Assembly: GCF_000374145.1 (NCBI RefSeq)
Contig: NZ_KB893653.1
Coordinates: 1,458,650 to 1,522,649 of the forward strand
Length of the DNA stretch: 64,000 bases
Direction of reading: 5' to 3'
From: Neomegalonema perideroedes DSM 15528
Lineage (GTDB): Bacteria > Pseudomonadota > Alphaproteobacteria > Rhodobacterales > Rhodobacteraceae
Each line of letters begins with the position of its first letter. The first letter of the stretch is position 1. The position numbers and the translations under genes were made by a program. Below, in pieces: positions 27,331 through 39,006 of the stretch. The notes beneath the pieces are model-generated. The model was given only the letters and a program-made list of their open reading frames with translations. It did no database searches and was not told the origin of the DNA.

Positions 27331-28863
27331 TCAGAGCGCCTGCTCGACGAGCTTCAGCGCCGCCGCGCGGTCGGGCTTGCCGTCGGCGCCGCGGGGCAGG
27401 GCCTCGACGAAGACGACATGGCGCGGCTGTTTGAAGCGGGCGATGCGTCCCGCCACGAAGGCCGAGAGATCCGCCGCCGAGACCTCCGCGCCGGGCTTGC
27501 GCGCGCAGAGCGCCGCCACGGCCTCGCCCCATCGGGCGTCGGGCACGCCGAGGACCAGCGCCTCTGCGAGATCGGGATGGGCGAGGAGGGCTTTCTCCAC
27601 CTCGGCGGGATAGACGTTTTCGCCGCCGGTCTTGATGAGCAGCTTCGTCGGCGCGCGGCCCGCATAGACGAGGCGTCCCTGAGCGTCGATCCGCCCGAGA
27701 TCCCCCGTATGATGCCAGCCATGGCGGAAGGTCTCGCGATTGACCTCCTCCAGCCCCCAATAGCCGAGCATCACCAGAGGGCCGCGCACCAGAATCTCGC
27801 CGATGGTCTCCGGCGTGGTCGCGGCGAGGGGCGCGCCCGCCTCGTCGGCGAGGGCCAGCTCCGTGAGAATTCCCGGAACCCCCGCCGTGCCCGCGAAGAG
27901 ATCGCCCCGGCCATAGGTCACATAGCCCGAGGTCTCCGTCTGGCCGAAGCCGAGCAGGAATTTCGCGCCGGGCCAAGTCCGGTGCAGCCGCTCGATCATC
28001 GGCGGCCCCTCCAGCCCGACCACCGCCCGCAGGCTGGAGAGATCGGCGCCGATCTCGTCGGCGGCGTCGAGGATCTGTTCGAGGATCGGCGGGAAGGAGC
28101 CCGCCAAAGTGACCTTATGTTCGGCGATTCCCGTCGCGGCGGCTTTGGCCTCGAAGCGGGGCTGAACCAGCGTCGCGCCTCCGGCGAGCTGGACCGCCGC
28201 CGCGAATCCCACGCCGACGATGTGGAAATTCGGCAAGGCGCCGAGAAAGACGTCGGATTCGCCGAGTCCCGCCGCATGGGCCAGTTGCGCGCCGCCCGCG
28301 ATGAGGTTCGCCCCGGAGAGCGTCGCGCCGCGCGGCTGGCCCTCGACGGCGGCGGTGTGGATCAGACAGAGCGGGTCATCCGGCCCCGAGGGCTCCAGCG
28401 CGAGGGCGGCGGCGGAGTCCGGCGCGATCTTCTCGAAGGGGAAGGCGTCGGGGCCGTCGAGCGGATGGACGGCTTTGAGGCTCGCAGGGCGGATTCCCTC
28501 CGGCAGGGGGGCGCCGTGGAGGAGGACTTCCGGCGCGCAGCCGCGCAGAATCTCCGTGGTCTCCTCGGGGCTGAGCCGCCAGTTGACCGGCGCGAGCGCC
28601 CAGCCGCCGAGCGCGCAGGCGCCGAGCAGAAGATGCAGCTCCGGGCGGTTCTCCGAGATCACGGCGATTCGCGCCCCGCGCGAAATCCCCATCGCGCGCA
28701 GAGTCGCCGCCGCGCCGAGCGCCTTCCGGAGGAAATCCGCATGGCTGACGGCGCCTCCGGCGCCCAGCAGAGCCGGAAGCCGCGGGCGGATCGCGGCGTT
28801 GCGCCGCAGGACGCCGGCCCAGCCCGCGCCGCGCAGAACGGAAGCTTCGGATGTTTCGAACAT
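27331..28863 (-). CDS. AMP-dependent acyl-CoA synthetase/ligase
   Basis: 510-aa member of the adenylate-forming superfamily. The conserved P-loop is degenerate (CLIHTAAVEGQPRGATL instead of the usual TSGTTG), while the remaining motifs are good: GFGQTETSGYVTYG, HTGDLGRIDAQGRLVYAGR, and the A8/A10 lysines in KLLIKTGGENVYPAEVE and LPRGADGKPDR. Start taken at the ATG at 28863 (GGGGAGAA upstream); a longer in-frame start is poorly supported. The unusual loop may mean altered ATP use, so activity should not be assumed. Substrate unknown. It is in an operon with the Crp/Fnr gene. Confidence 0.8.
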   Translation of the reverse strand: MFETSEASVLRGAGWAGVLRRNAAIRPRLPALLGAGGAVSHADFLRKALGAAATLRAMGISRGARIAVISENRPELHLLLGACALGGWALAPVNWRLSPEETTEILRGCAPEVLLHGAPLPEGIRPASLKAVHPLDGPDAFPFEKIAPDSAAALALEPSGPDDPLCLIHTAAVEGQPRGATLSGANLIAGGAQLAHAAGLGESDVFLGALPNFHIVGVGFAAAVQLAGGATLVQPRFEAKAAATGIAEHKVTLAGSFPPILEQILDAADEIGADLSSLRAVVGLEGPPMIERLHRTWPGAKFLLGFGQTETSGYVTYGRGDLFAGTAGVPGILTELALADEAGAPLAATTPETIGEILVRGPLVMLGYWGLEEVNRETFRHGWHHTGDLGRIDAQGRLVYAGRAPTKLLIKTGGENVYPAEVEKALLAHPDLAEALVLGVPDARWGEAVAALCARKPGAEVSAADLSAFVAGRIARFKQPRHVVFVEALPRGADGKPDRAAALKLVEQAL

Positions 28864-29206
28864 ATCTGCGTCTTCTCCCCAAAACCGCGGCGCATCTCCC
28901 GGCGGAGCCCCTCGAACGCCCGCCGAACGCCTGCGCGCCATAGAGACGGGAATTCGGCGCGGATGTCAAAAGCCGAAGCCTCTGCGGGCGCGGCGGGGGA
29001 GGGGGCGGGGAGGGGCGGAGCGATACCCCTGAACAGGATTGCGGCGCGGCGCCGAAGGCGTCACAATTCTGAGACGCAGGCGGGTTATCTCCGGCTCTGT
29101 CCCCTATCGAGGCGCGCCCTTCGCGCGACCGATCCCGTCCGGAGGCCCGGTCCTGCTTTTCGTCATCCTGCGTTTTCGCCGCCCGGCGGCTCTGGGTTCC
29201 TGATTC
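28864..29206. other. Divergent intergenic region upstream of glmU
   Basis: About 340 bases between the leftward CoA ligase and the rightward glmU. It includes a purine-rich stretch of G runs (about 28985-29025). No gene, RNA structure or convincing promoter pair could be recognised. Confidence 0.4.
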
Positions 29207-30586
29207 ATGACCGAAAATTCCGCTGCGCGCGTCGAAGACGCGCTGAATCTCGTGTTTCTCGCGGCCGGCAAGGGCACGCGCATGGCCTCCGCGCGCGCCA
29301 AGGTGCTGCATGAGGTGGGCGGGCTGTCTCTGCTCGGGCATGCTCTGGCGGGGGCGCGGCCTCTGAATCCTCAGCGCGTGGCGGTGGTGGTCGGCCATGA
29401 CGGCGATTCCGTCGCGGCGGAGGCGGCGCGGCTCTGGCCGGGGGCCGCCGTGGCGCGTCAGGAGGCGCAGTTAGGCACGGGCCATGCGGTGCTTTCGGCG
29501 CGCGGGCTTCTGGAGGGCGCGACGGGCGACGTCCTCGTGCTCTACGGCGACTCCCCCTTCGTCTCAGCCGGGACTCTGCGGCGGCTGATCGCGGCGCGGC
29601 GCGCGGGGGCGGCGGTGGGGGTGCTCGGCTTCGAGCCGGAGGCGCCGGGCGGCTACGGGCGGCTCAAGCTCGGCCCGGACGGCGGCCTTGAGGCCATCGT
29701 CGAGGCCAAGGACGCCACGCCGGAGGAGGCGGCCATCCGGCTTTGCAACTCGGGGGTGATGATCCTCCCGGCGGAGAAGATCTTCGGCTGGCTGGAGCGC
29801 CTGACTCCCTCCAACGTCAAAGGCGAATATTATCTCACCGATCTGGTGGCCATGGCCCGCGCCGAGGGCCTGCCCTGCGTCGCCGTGCGCGCCGAGGCCG
29901 AGGAGGTTCTGGGCGTCAACAGCCGCGCCGAGCTGGCGGAGGCCGAGGCTTTGTTCCAGCAGCGCCGCCGCCGCGAGATTCTCGACTCGGGCGTCACGAT
30001 GACCGCGCCGGAGACGGTTTTCCTCAGCTATGACGCGCGCATAGAGCCGGATGTGGAGATCGAGCCTCATGTGGTCTTCGGGCCGGGCGTCCATGTGAAA
30101 AGCGGAGCGCGGATCCGGGCCTTCTCCCATCTGGAGGGCGCGGAGGTCGCTTCGGGCGCCGTGGTCGGCCCCTATGCGCGGCTGAGGCCGGGCGCGAAAA
30201 TCGGCGAAGGCGCCCATGTCGGGAATTTCGTCGAGCTGAAGAACGCGACCCTCGGTCCGGGCGCCAAGGCCAATCACCTCGCCTATCTCGGCGACGCGAC
30301 GGTGGGCGCCAAAGCCAATATCGGCGCCGGGGCCATCACCGCCAATTACGACGGCGTCTTCAAACATCGCACCGAGATCGGCGAAGGCGCCTTCATCGGC
30401 AGCAACGCCGTGCTGATCGCGCCGATTTCGGTGGGGGCGGGGGCTTTGGTGGCGGCGGGCTCCGCGGCTTCGAAGGACGTGCCCGCCGAGGCGCTTTCCG
30501 TCACGCGCTCCGAGCAGAAGATTCTGCCGGGGGCCGCGGCGCGTCTGCGGGCGCGGCTCAGGGCGGCGAAGGCCGCGAAATCTTAA
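29207..30586 (+). CDS. glmU: Bifunctional GlcN-1-P acetyltransferase / GlcNAc-1-P uridyltransferase
   Basis: 459-aa cytoplasmic enzyme that makes UDP-GlcNAc for peptidoglycan and LPS. The N-terminal nucleotidyltransferase has LVFLAAGKGTRMASARAKVL, QLGTGHAVL, LYGDSPF and LCNSGVMIL; the C-terminal left-handed beta-helix acetyltransferase shows repeated hexapeptides (VFGPGVHVKSGARIRAFS ...) and the catalytic-site segment VGNFVELKNATLGPGAKANH with AITANYDGVFKHRTEIGEG. It is the usual length. The next gene on the same strand, glmS, makes its precursor sugar phosphate. Confidence 0.97.
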   Translation: MTENSAARVEDALNLVFLAAGKGTRMASARAKVLHEVGGLSLLGHALAGARPLNPQRVAVVVGHDGDSVAAEAARLWPGAAVARQEAQLGTGHAVLSARGLLEGATGDVLVLYGDSPFVSAGTLRRLIAARRAGAAVGVLGFEPEAPGGYGRLKLGPDGGLEAIVEAKDATPEEAAIRLCNSGVMILPAEKIFGWLERLTPSNVKGEYYLTDLVAMARAEGLPCVAVRAEAEEVLGVNSRAELAEAEALFQQRRRREILDSGVTMTAPETVFLSYDARIEPDVEIEPHVVFGPGVHVKSGARIRAFSHLEGAEVASGAVVGPYARLRPGAKIGEGAHVGNFVELKNATLGPGAKANHLAYLGDATVGAKANIGAGAITANYDGVFKHRTEIGEGAFIGSNAVLIAPISVGAGALVAAGSAASKDVPAEALSVTRSEQKILPGAAARLRARLRAAKAAKS

Positions 30587-30771
30587 GACGGGAGCCTGCG
30601 GGGCGTCGAAACGTAAGCTTTGCGTCAATCGGCGCCTTTTATGCTTGTCCCGTTCCGCTTATCCGGCGCGACGCGCGAGACGCCCGCGCCGGGAAGCTTG
30701 AAGGGCGCCGAAGCGCGCATGATGTTCGTCGCTGCGGTTGAGACGCGGCTTATGCGGTCAAGGAGCGTGCT

Positions 30772-32595
<1,824 letters not shown>

Positions 32596-32620
32596 CGGGA
32601 GGCGGCGGCGTTTTTTCTTG

Positions 32621-32687
32621 TGTCGAGTTGGAATAAAGTTTGTACCTGAGGAATAGAGTCCGTACCTGAGTAATAAAGTTCGTACCT
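32621..32687 (+). repeat. Left transposon end with three TnsB-type sites
   Basis: After the terminal TGTCGAGTTGG come three direct copies of AATA(A/G)AGT(T/C)YGTACCT starting at 32632, 32652 and 32672, an exact 20-base period, resembling the spaced 22-bp TnsB sites of Tn7. Confidence 0.85.
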
Positions 32688-32739
32688 AAAGATCCATCCA
32701 TGGTAGAATTCCTGCGGTCGAATCGCCGGGCAGGATGCT

Positions 32740-33573
32740 ATGAGATCTCGCAGTGGGTTTGATGAAGTCAGGATCGCGCGCTTCCGCAAGGAGGGGCGCG
32801 GCCTTGGCCACGGCGACAAATATAAGCCTTGGCTGACCATTCGCGACGTTCCCTCACAGGGAAGGTCGCATCGCCTCCTTGGCGTCGTCACGGGCAGGAT
32901 TCATCACCTCCTGTCCGACATCGAACTTGGCGCCTTCCTCATCTATGATTTCCGCGACGACATGCAGGACATCCGGGAGCAATTCCCTCTTGATGTCGAG
33001 GTGACGCGGCGCATCTCTCAAGAGATCGGAATCCGCCACCCGGTCGACGTCAGGAGCCGGACGGAGCTTGTCCAGACGACAGATTTTCTGCTGGACCTGC
33101 AACGCGGCGATCGGATCGTCACGCTCGCCCGAACGGTCAAACCCTCCGAAGCCCTGAACGATCCCCGCACGGTCGAGAAACTGGAGATCGAGCGGAGATA
33201 TTGGACCTCGCGCGGCGTGGATTGGGGAATCGTCACGGAACGGGATCTCCCGCCGATCCTGCTGAGCAACCTCAAATTTCTTCAAGGCTGCGCCTCGCTG
33301 GAGGATCTTGAACAGTCCTATCCCGGCCTTTATCAGGAAAGAGCGACGCTCGTCGATGGGGCTCTGGCGCAGCACCCTGACCTGAATCTTCAGGAGTTTT
33401 CCCGGAGGATCGACAATCTCCTGAGTATGAAGCCAGGGGAGGCCCTCCTGCTCGTCAAGCATCTTCTGGCGATCAAGGTCTGGAGGACGGACATGGAGCA
33501 GCCAATCACAGAAACGACTGTGATGTCAGCTTTTTGGCGCGAACCCGCATCCGCCGCACGGAGGGTTCAATGA
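32740..33573 (+). CDS. tnsA: Tn7-like transposase subunit TnsA (endonuclease)
   Basis: 277-aa homologue of TnsA, the restriction-enzyme-like nuclease that cuts the 5' transposon ends so that Tn7 moves by cut-and-paste. Near the N-terminus it shows RSHRLLGVVTGRIHHLLSDIELGAF and TTDFLLDL and TVKPSEAL, giving the Glu-Asp-Lys catalytic trio at family spacing. The C-terminal half (IERRYWTSRGVDWGIVTERDL) matches the TnsA winged-helix part that contacts TnsC. The stop codon overlaps tnsB. A relic of a second tnsA with the same N-terminus lies at 50041. Confidence 0.92.
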   Translation: MRSRSGFDEVRIARFRKEGRGLGHGDKYKPWLTIRDVPSQGRSHRLLGVVTGRIHHLLSDIELGAFLIYDFRDDMQDIREQFPLDVEVTRRISQEIGIRHPVDVRSRTELVQTTDFLLDLQRGDRIVTLARTVKPSEALNDPRTVEKLEIERRYWTSRGVDWGIVTERDLPPILLSNLKFLQGCASLEDLEQSYPGLYQERATLVDGALAQHPDLNLQEFSRRIDNLLSMKPGEALLLVKHLLAIKVWRTDMEQPITETTVMSAFWREPASAARRVQ

Positions 33574-35726
33574 TGACGGATTTGCTCATTGGCCAGGTTG
33601 TCCGCTTCTCTGAAGACGAGCATCGCGAACGCCTGCTCTGGAAGCTCCCGGAGGGGCGAGGCGGCTGGTTCATCGACATCGACGACGACCGGGCCGCGCC
33701 GATCCTGCGCATCCGCAGCGAGGTCGAGGATCTGCTCGCCGAGGGATTGCTCGCACTCTCTCAAGATCCCTGGTCCCTGACAGGTGAAGCTTTGAGCGAA
33801 ACCCAACGTCTGCGCTGCGATGAAGCCTGGGAGGCGATCCGTCCCCTTACTCTGGCGCAGCCGGAGATCTTCAACCCGAGGAGCCGGGCGGCGCTGGTTC
33901 AAAAGCGGGTCGTGGAGACAGGAATCACGCGGCAGAGGCTCTATCGTCTGCTCCGCCGCTGGTGGCGTAGAGGCATGACCATCTCCGCCCTGACGCCCGA
34001 TTACGCCCGCTCCGGCGCGCCTGGAAAGCCGAAGCCTGAAGGAACGCGCAAACGGGGCAAGCCTGCCCACATCGGGCCGGTCGGCATGAACGTCGATGAA
34101 GAGGTCCGTGCAGCCTTTCGGGCCGTAGTCACGACCTATTTCGCCAAAAACAGAAAGATCGACGTCGCGGCCTGCTATCACCAATGCCTGAAGGACCATT
34201 TCTCCGATCTTCGTCTTGACGAAGAGACAGGGCGTCAGGAGCTTGTCCTGCGGGAAGCGCATCCCAGCCTCTGGCAATTCCGCTATTGGCTGGAGCAGGA
34301 TAACGATCTTTTCGCCCTCGCCCGTAAACGCCGCACGCCGCGCGTCTATGACAAGGACAACCGCGCTATCCTGGGAACCTCGACCGCCGAAACGCTTGGT
34401 CCCGGCTCGCGTTATCAGATCGACGCCACTATCGCCGACGTCTATCTCGTCTCGCGCTTCGACCGGACGAAGATCATCGGCAGGCCGGTGGTCTATGTCG
34501 TCATCGACGTCTTCAGCCGGATGATCGCCGGGCTCTATGTCGGATTGGAGGGGCCAAGCTGGGTCGGAGCCATGACGGCTCTGGCCAACGCCGCCTCTCC
34601 GAAAGCCGAATGGTGTCGGAGCTTCGGCGTGGAGATCTCTGAAGCCGACTGGCCCTGCCGCAGTCTTCCCACCGCGCTGCTGGCGGATCGCGGAGAGATG
34701 CTGGGTTCGGCCGCCGAGACCCTCGTCCAGCGCTTCGGGCTGCGCCTTGAGAATGCGGCGCCTTATCGGGCTGATTGGAAAGGAATCGTCGAACGTCGCT
34801 TCGGCCTCCTGCATTCGGCTTTCAAACCTTATGTCCCCGGCTTCGTCGAGCCCGATTTCCAGGAGCGGGGCGCCAGGGATTACCGGCTGGACGCCACGCT
34901 GGATCTGGAGCAGTTCACCGCCGTGCTCATTCACTGCGTTCTGCACGAGAACAACGAACACCCGATCGATTCCTATCCCCGCGACCCGGCGATGATCGCC
35001 GAAGGCGTGAATCCCATCCCCATCGAGCTTTGGGAATGGGGCGTCCAGCGGCGTACGGGTTTGCAGAGAGCTTTCCCGGAGGATTTGCTCAAACTGACGC
35101 TTCTGCCGTCGGATGAGGCGACGGTCACGGCGCAGGGGATCCGATTCTACGGCTGTTATTACAGCTGCGACCGCGCCATCAGGGAGCATTGGTTCGAGAA
35201 GGCGCGCCAGACCCGCAGCTGGAAAATCCCGATCAGCTACGAGCCGCGCCTCATGGACCGGATCTGGCTGCGCGACCCCAAAGGCCGTGGTGAGCCTTTC
35301 CTTCCCTGTTCTTTGACGGAGCGCAGCGCCGGAATGCGGGGCATGAGCCTCTGGGAGATCGACCAGTTGCGTAAGGAGGACAGACGCCAGAGGGCCGCCC
35401 TGACTCCGCGTCGACGTCAGGGGCGGATCAACCTCAACGAGGAGATTGAGAGGATCGCCGCCCTCGCCGCAAGCGCCCGCCCGGAGGATCCGCGCTCCAA
35501 AGCCGAACGCCTGCGCGACATCCGCGGCAATCGCGCCGAAGAGCGGGCCGCCAATCGCGCTCAGGAGGCGTTCCGCCCTCATCTGGAGCAGGGAGAGCCT
35601 GCGCAGGTCTTGCCCTTCAAGGGCGAGCCCAAACCCGCGAAGGGGAATTATGATTTCCCGGACATCATGCAAGCCCGCAAGCACCTCGAGAGAGAGAAGG
35701 AGAAAGGCGGGGATGATGACGGATGA
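33570..35726 (+). CDS. tnsB: Tn7-like transposase subunit TnsB (DDE recombinase)
   Basis: 718-aa rve/DDE transposase that binds the end repeats and joins 3' ends to target DNA. Catalytic residues are seen in RYQIDATIADVYLV (Asp), ALLADRGEML (Asp) and WKGIVERRFGLL (Glu). N-terminal helix-turn-helix regions and a C-terminal tail are present; the length is close to Tn7 TnsB (702 aa). I choose the ATG at 33570 (GGAGGG seven bases before; ATGA overlap with the tnsA stop), not the in-frame start at 33534. The last residues overlap tnsC by 14 bases. Confidence 0.93.
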   Translation: MMTDLLIGQVVRFSEDEHRERLLWKLPEGRGGWFIDIDDDRAAPILRIRSEVEDLLAEGLLALSQDPWSLTGEALSETQRLRCDEAWEAIRPLTLAQPEIFNPRSRAALVQKRVVETGITRQRLYRLLRRWWRRGMTISALTPDYARSGAPGKPKPEGTRKRGKPAHIGPVGMNVDEEVRAAFRAVVTTYFAKNRKIDVAACYHQCLKDHFSDLRLDEETGRQELVLREAHPSLWQFRYWLEQDNDLFALARKRRTPRVYDKDNRAILGTSTAETLGPGSRYQIDATIADVYLVSRFDRTKIIGRPVVYVVIDVFSRMIAGLYVGLEGPSWVGAMTALANAASPKAEWCRSFGVEISEADWPCRSLPTALLADRGEMLGSAAETLVQRFGLRLENAAPYRADWKGIVERRFGLLHSAFKPYVPGFVEPDFQERGARDYRLDATLDLEQFTAVLIHCVLHENNEHPIDSYPRDPAMIAEGVNPIPIELWEWGVQRRTGLQRAFPEDLLKLTLLPSDEATVTAQGIRFYGCYYSCDRAIREHWFEKARQTRSWKIPISYEPRLMDRIWLRDPKGRGEPFLPCSLTERSAGMRGMSLWEIDQLRKEDRRQRAALTPRRRQGRINLNEEIERIAALAASARPEDPRSKAERLRDIRGNRAEERAANRAQEAFRPHLEQGEPAQVLPFKGEPKPAKGNYDFPDIMQARKHLEREKEKGGDDDG

Positions 35727-37335
35727 GCCGCTGCTGCCCGAATACGCCGCGAATCCCTTCGTCGCCCGCCTACCGCCGCCGCTGTCGGTCGAGGCGGCCC
35801 TCGCCGCGCTGACCGACCTCCCGAGCTTCAACGCAGAGGAACGTCTCTATCCCGCCCATCTGCGAGCGCATTGCATCCAGCGCCTTGGCCAATATTTCGA
35901 TCCGCTGATCCGTCATCTCACACTGGAGCAGAGGATCGGCCTGCTGATCTGCCAAGGCTATCTCGGCCGCAATCCCATGACGACGGATTATATTCATCGC
36001 CTGCGCAATAATCATGAGCGCATCATGCAGAGGGATCTGGACGCGCCGCCGCCCCATCCGGTCGAGACCACCGCCTCGGGATTCGCGCTCATCGGGGCCT
36101 CGGGGATCGGCAAAACGCGCAGCGTCGACCGCATCCTGCGCCTTTATCCGCAGACCGTGGCGCATGACGAGCCCATGGCCTTGACGCAGGTGGTCTGGCT
36201 GAAGCTGGAATGCCCACATAAGGGATCACCGAAACAACTTTGCATCAGCTTTTTCAATGAGATGGACCGTCTCCTCGGGACCCGGTTTCAGGCCCGGCAC
36301 GGCTCAGGACGCATAGCGCTCGACGAGATGGTGATCCATATGGCGCAGATCGCCGACCGCCATGCGCTCGGGATTCTGGTGATCGACGAGATCCAGCATC
36401 TCACGCAAGCCCCCGGCGCGGGGCGTGAGGATCTGCTCAATTTCCTCGTCACCCTGATCAACAAGATCGGGCTTCCGGTGATGATCATCGGCACGCCTGC
36501 AGCTTTGCCCCTGCTGCAAGGGGCCTTCCGTCAGGCGCGCCGCGCCAGCGGTCTGGGCAGCGCTATTTGGGAGCCGAACACTCAGGACGGAGACTGGGAC
36601 AACTTCGTTCAACGCATGTGGGACTTCCAGTGGACGCGGGAGGCCGCCCCGCTGGATGCGGAGATCCGCGCGGCTCTGGCCGATGAGAGTCAGGGCGTCG
36701 TCGACGTGGTGGTCAAAATCTATATGCTCGCTCAAATGCGCGCCATCCAGCTCAGCGCTTTGGATGGTCGTGAGGAGATCATCGACGCAGGTCTTATTCG
36801 TCGCGTCGCGCAAACCGAATTAAGCCTGATCGCGCCGATGATCGACGCCCTGAGGCGGGGCGATCAACGCGCGCTGCAGCAATATGATGACCTGAGGCCC
36901 TTTGAGGATTTCGTGCGCCAGACCCTGAGCGACGCCGTCGTCCGGCTGGGCGGCCGCATGACGCCGCCTGCGCCCACGCCCGCTCCCACCTCATCCATGA
37001 CAGATGATAAACTGATCGTCATGCTGGCGGAGATGGGACTCGGCCCCGACATCGCCGCCCTCCTGCTGGCGGAGGTCCGCGCCGATCTGCCTGAAGCCGC
37101 CGGGCCTCTTGATCTCGTCCGTGAAATCGCGGAGCGTCTGAAGGGGCGCGGCCCGGTCGCCAAGCCCGCCCGGCGCAAACGCAAGGCGGCGGCCCCGAAG
37201 ACCGCCGCTCCATCGCCCGCGCCGCAAGAAGATCCGCAGGACCTCCGCCGCCTGCTGACGCTGGAGACGACCGACGCCTATGCCGCATTTCGCGAGGCGG
37301 GCTGGATCAAACCGCCCGCCGACGACGCGGCGTGA
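35713..37335 (+). CDS. tnsC: Tn7-like AAA+ regulator TnsC
   Basis: 540-aa ATPase that joins the TnsAB transposase to the target selectors TnsD/TnsE and enforces target immunity (Tn7 TnsC 555 aa). Walker A is ALIGASGIGKTRSVDRIL and Walker B is LGILVIDEIQHLTQAPGAG, with a sensor-like MIIGTPAALPLLQ. The tail is rich in Pro/Lys/Ala (RKRKAAAPKTAAPSPAPQ), as for the TnsA/B-contacting end. Starts at the ATG at 35713 inside the tnsB 3' end; tnsD starts 15 bases after its stop. Confidence 0.93.
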   Translation: MMTDEPLLPEYAANPFVARLPPPLSVEAALAALTDLPSFNAEERLYPAHLRAHCIQRLGQYFDPLIRHLTLEQRIGLLICQGYLGRNPMTTDYIHRLRNNHERIMQRDLDAPPPHPVETTASGFALIGASGIGKTRSVDRILRLYPQTVAHDEPMALTQVVWLKLECPHKGSPKQLCISFFNEMDRLLGTRFQARHGSGRIALDEMVIHMAQIADRHALGILVIDEIQHLTQAPGAGREDLLNFLVTLINKIGLPVMIIGTPAALPLLQGAFRQARRASGLGSAIWEPNTQDGDWDNFVQRMWDFQWTREAAPLDAEIRAALADESQGVVDVVVKIYMLAQMRAIQLSALDGREEIIDAGLIRRVAQTELSLIAPMIDALRRGDQRALQQYDDLRPFEDFVRQTLSDAVVRLGGRMTPPAPTPAPTSSMTDDKLIVMLAEMGLGPDIAALLLAEVRADLPEAAGPLDLVREIAERLKGRGPVAKPARRKRKAAAPKTAAPSPAPQEDPQDLRRLLTLETTDAYAAFREAGWIKPPADDAA

Positions 37336-37350
37336 AGAGAGGAGGGAGAG

Positions 37351-39006
37351 ATGCTCAGCTATTTCCCTGCGTCTCTCCCCGACGAACTCCTCTTTAGCCG
37401 CATCGCCCGCTATCATCTCCATATCTGCTCCCGAAGCTCCAAACAGACTCTCGACGATCTTTTCGGCGACCGCTCCGTCCGGGCCTCGGTCGATCTGCAA
37501 TGCCGTTTGAGCGCTCTGGCGCGGAGACTGCCCCCTTCGCTCGGCGCGACGGCGGAGGATCTGGCTCAGGCGACGCTCTTCGGCTATCACGCGGCCTTCC
37601 AGCCCGCCGGAACGCGACGCCTTGCGCTTCGCTCCATGCTCGGCGGGGAGGCCGCAGGGCTGCACGCCCGTCTCGGGATCGCGGCGGGGCTGCGCGCTCC
37701 GGCCCATCGCCTGCGCTGGTGCGCGGCCTGCCATGAGGAGGCGCTCGCCGCCTATGGCGAGCCCTATTGGCGGCGGGCGCATCAACTGCCCGGCGCTCTC
37801 CTCTGCCCCGCCCATGGCCTGCCGCTGCGCCCGGCGATCCTGCCGCCCGTCGACCAGCATGGCTTCCTCGCCGCCACGGCGCAGACCTGCCCCGCTCAGG
37901 AGACGTCCGCGCCGGATTGGGCGCGGGACCGCAGGCTCATGGAAATGCTTCTGGCCTTGGCCCGCCGCAGCGCGGCCTTGCTGGACGTCAGCCCCGCCTT
38001 CGCCAGCTTCGCGGAGCTGACGAGGCGCTGCCGCGCCCGCTTCGTCGCAGCGGGCTTCGCTTCTCCCTCCGGTCGTTTGCGCGTCAAGGCCCTGACCGAC
38101 GCCGCCGAAATTCGGCTGGGGAGGCTCCAAAACCTCTTTCCGGAGGCCCGCTCCATAGATTGGCTGATCGCCATGGGGCGCAAACATCGCCACGCCTTCA
38201 GCCCGCTCCAGCACCTGCTGCTCGATCTGGTTCTGGAGGATCGCGCAGCGCCGCCCCCGCGGAGACGGCCGCGGACACGACGCTTTCTCGCCGAGGACGT
38301 CGCCTTCGAGGAGCGCCTGCGCCGCGCCGCCCTGAAGGCGCGGAGCCTGAGGGAGGCGGCGCGCTTGCTCGGCGTCGATCCGCAGACGGTTCTGAAACAT
38401 GCGAACCATCTGCGGCTGGAAGGCCCATGGGTTTTGAAGCCGCCTCCCGAGCCTGAGGCCTCCGGCGACGAGGCCAAAAGAGAAGAGGTCCGGCGGCTCT
38501 GGCTGGAGATTCAGCGCCCCGGCCTCTCCCGAATGGCCCTGCGCCGCGAACGCCCGGCGCTCTGGGTCTGGCTCAGGCGCCATGATCCGGAATGGCTGGA
38601 GGCGAATTCTCCGCCCGCCCTCCGGCGTCAGGGCGGCGGGCCACGCAAGGATTGGTCCGCGCTCGACGTAGAGCTGGCCGCAGAGATCAGGGCTGCGGTC
38701 GCCGCCATACGAACCCTCAGCCCGCCCCGGCGCGTCACCCGGGGCGAGATCGAGCGACAGCTTCAAAGGCGAGCCTGGTTCGGGCCGCGCCTGAAGAAAC
38801 TCCCTCTCTGCGAAACGGCGCTGGAGGAACACTGCGAATCTGTGGAAAGTTTCAGGCTGCGCCGGATCCATTGGGCGCGCGCGGTTCTGCGCGCTCAGGA
38901 TCTGGAGCCGGCCGACTGGCGCATCCAGCGTCTGGCGGGGCTGCGGAAGGGGGATCCGCGGCCATCCGCTCTGAGTGCAGCCCTCACGAAGGAAAGGACG
39001 CCATGA
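37351..39006 (+). CDS. tnsD: Tn7-like target selector TnsD (TniQ family)
   Basis: 551-aa TniQ-domain protein (Tn7 TnsD 508 aa), which binds the 3' end of glmS and recruits TnsC. The N-terminus is MLSYFPASLPDELLFSRIAR, typical of TnsD, and the TniQ zinc finger is visible as RWCAACHEEALAAYGEPYW ... LLCPAHGLPL (Cys-X2-Cys and Cys-X2-His). Downstream are helix-turn-helix segments such as SLREAARLLGVDPQTVLKHA. GAGGAGGG precedes the ATG. The element's position next to glmS agrees with use of this pathway. Its stop codon overlaps the tnsE start. Confidence 0.92.
   Translation: MLSYFPASLPDELLFSRIARYHLHICSRSSKQTLDDLFGDRSVRASVDLQCRLSALARRLPPSLGATAEDLAQATLFGYHAAFQPAGTRRLALRSMLGGEAAGLHARLGIAAGLRAPAHRLRWCAACHEEALAAYGEPYWRRAHQLPGALLCPAHGLPLRPAILPPVDQHGFLAATAQTCPAQETSAPDWARDRRLMEMLLALARRSAALLDVSPAFASFAELTRRCRARFVAAGFASPSGRLRVKALTDAAEIRLGRLQNLFPEARSIDWLIAMGRKHRHAFSPLQHLLLDLVLEDRAAPPPRRRPRTRRFLAEDVAFEERLRRAALKARSLREAARLLGVDPQTVLKHANHLRLEGPWVLKPPPEPEASGDEAKREEVRRLWLEIQRPGLSRMALRRERPALWVWLRRHDPEWLEANSPPALRRQGGGPRKDWSALDVELAAEIRAAVAAIRTLSPPRRVTRGEIERQLQRRAWFGPRLKKLPLCETALEEHCESVESFRLRRIHWARAVLRAQDLEPADWRIQRLAGLRKGDPRPSALSAALTKERTP

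Noticed and set aside
38592..39002. Longer start for tnsE giving a 682-residue protein
   Set aside because: The added 137 codons lie wholly inside tnsD in another frame; the ATG at 39003 gives the length known for TnsE and overlaps the tnsD stop.
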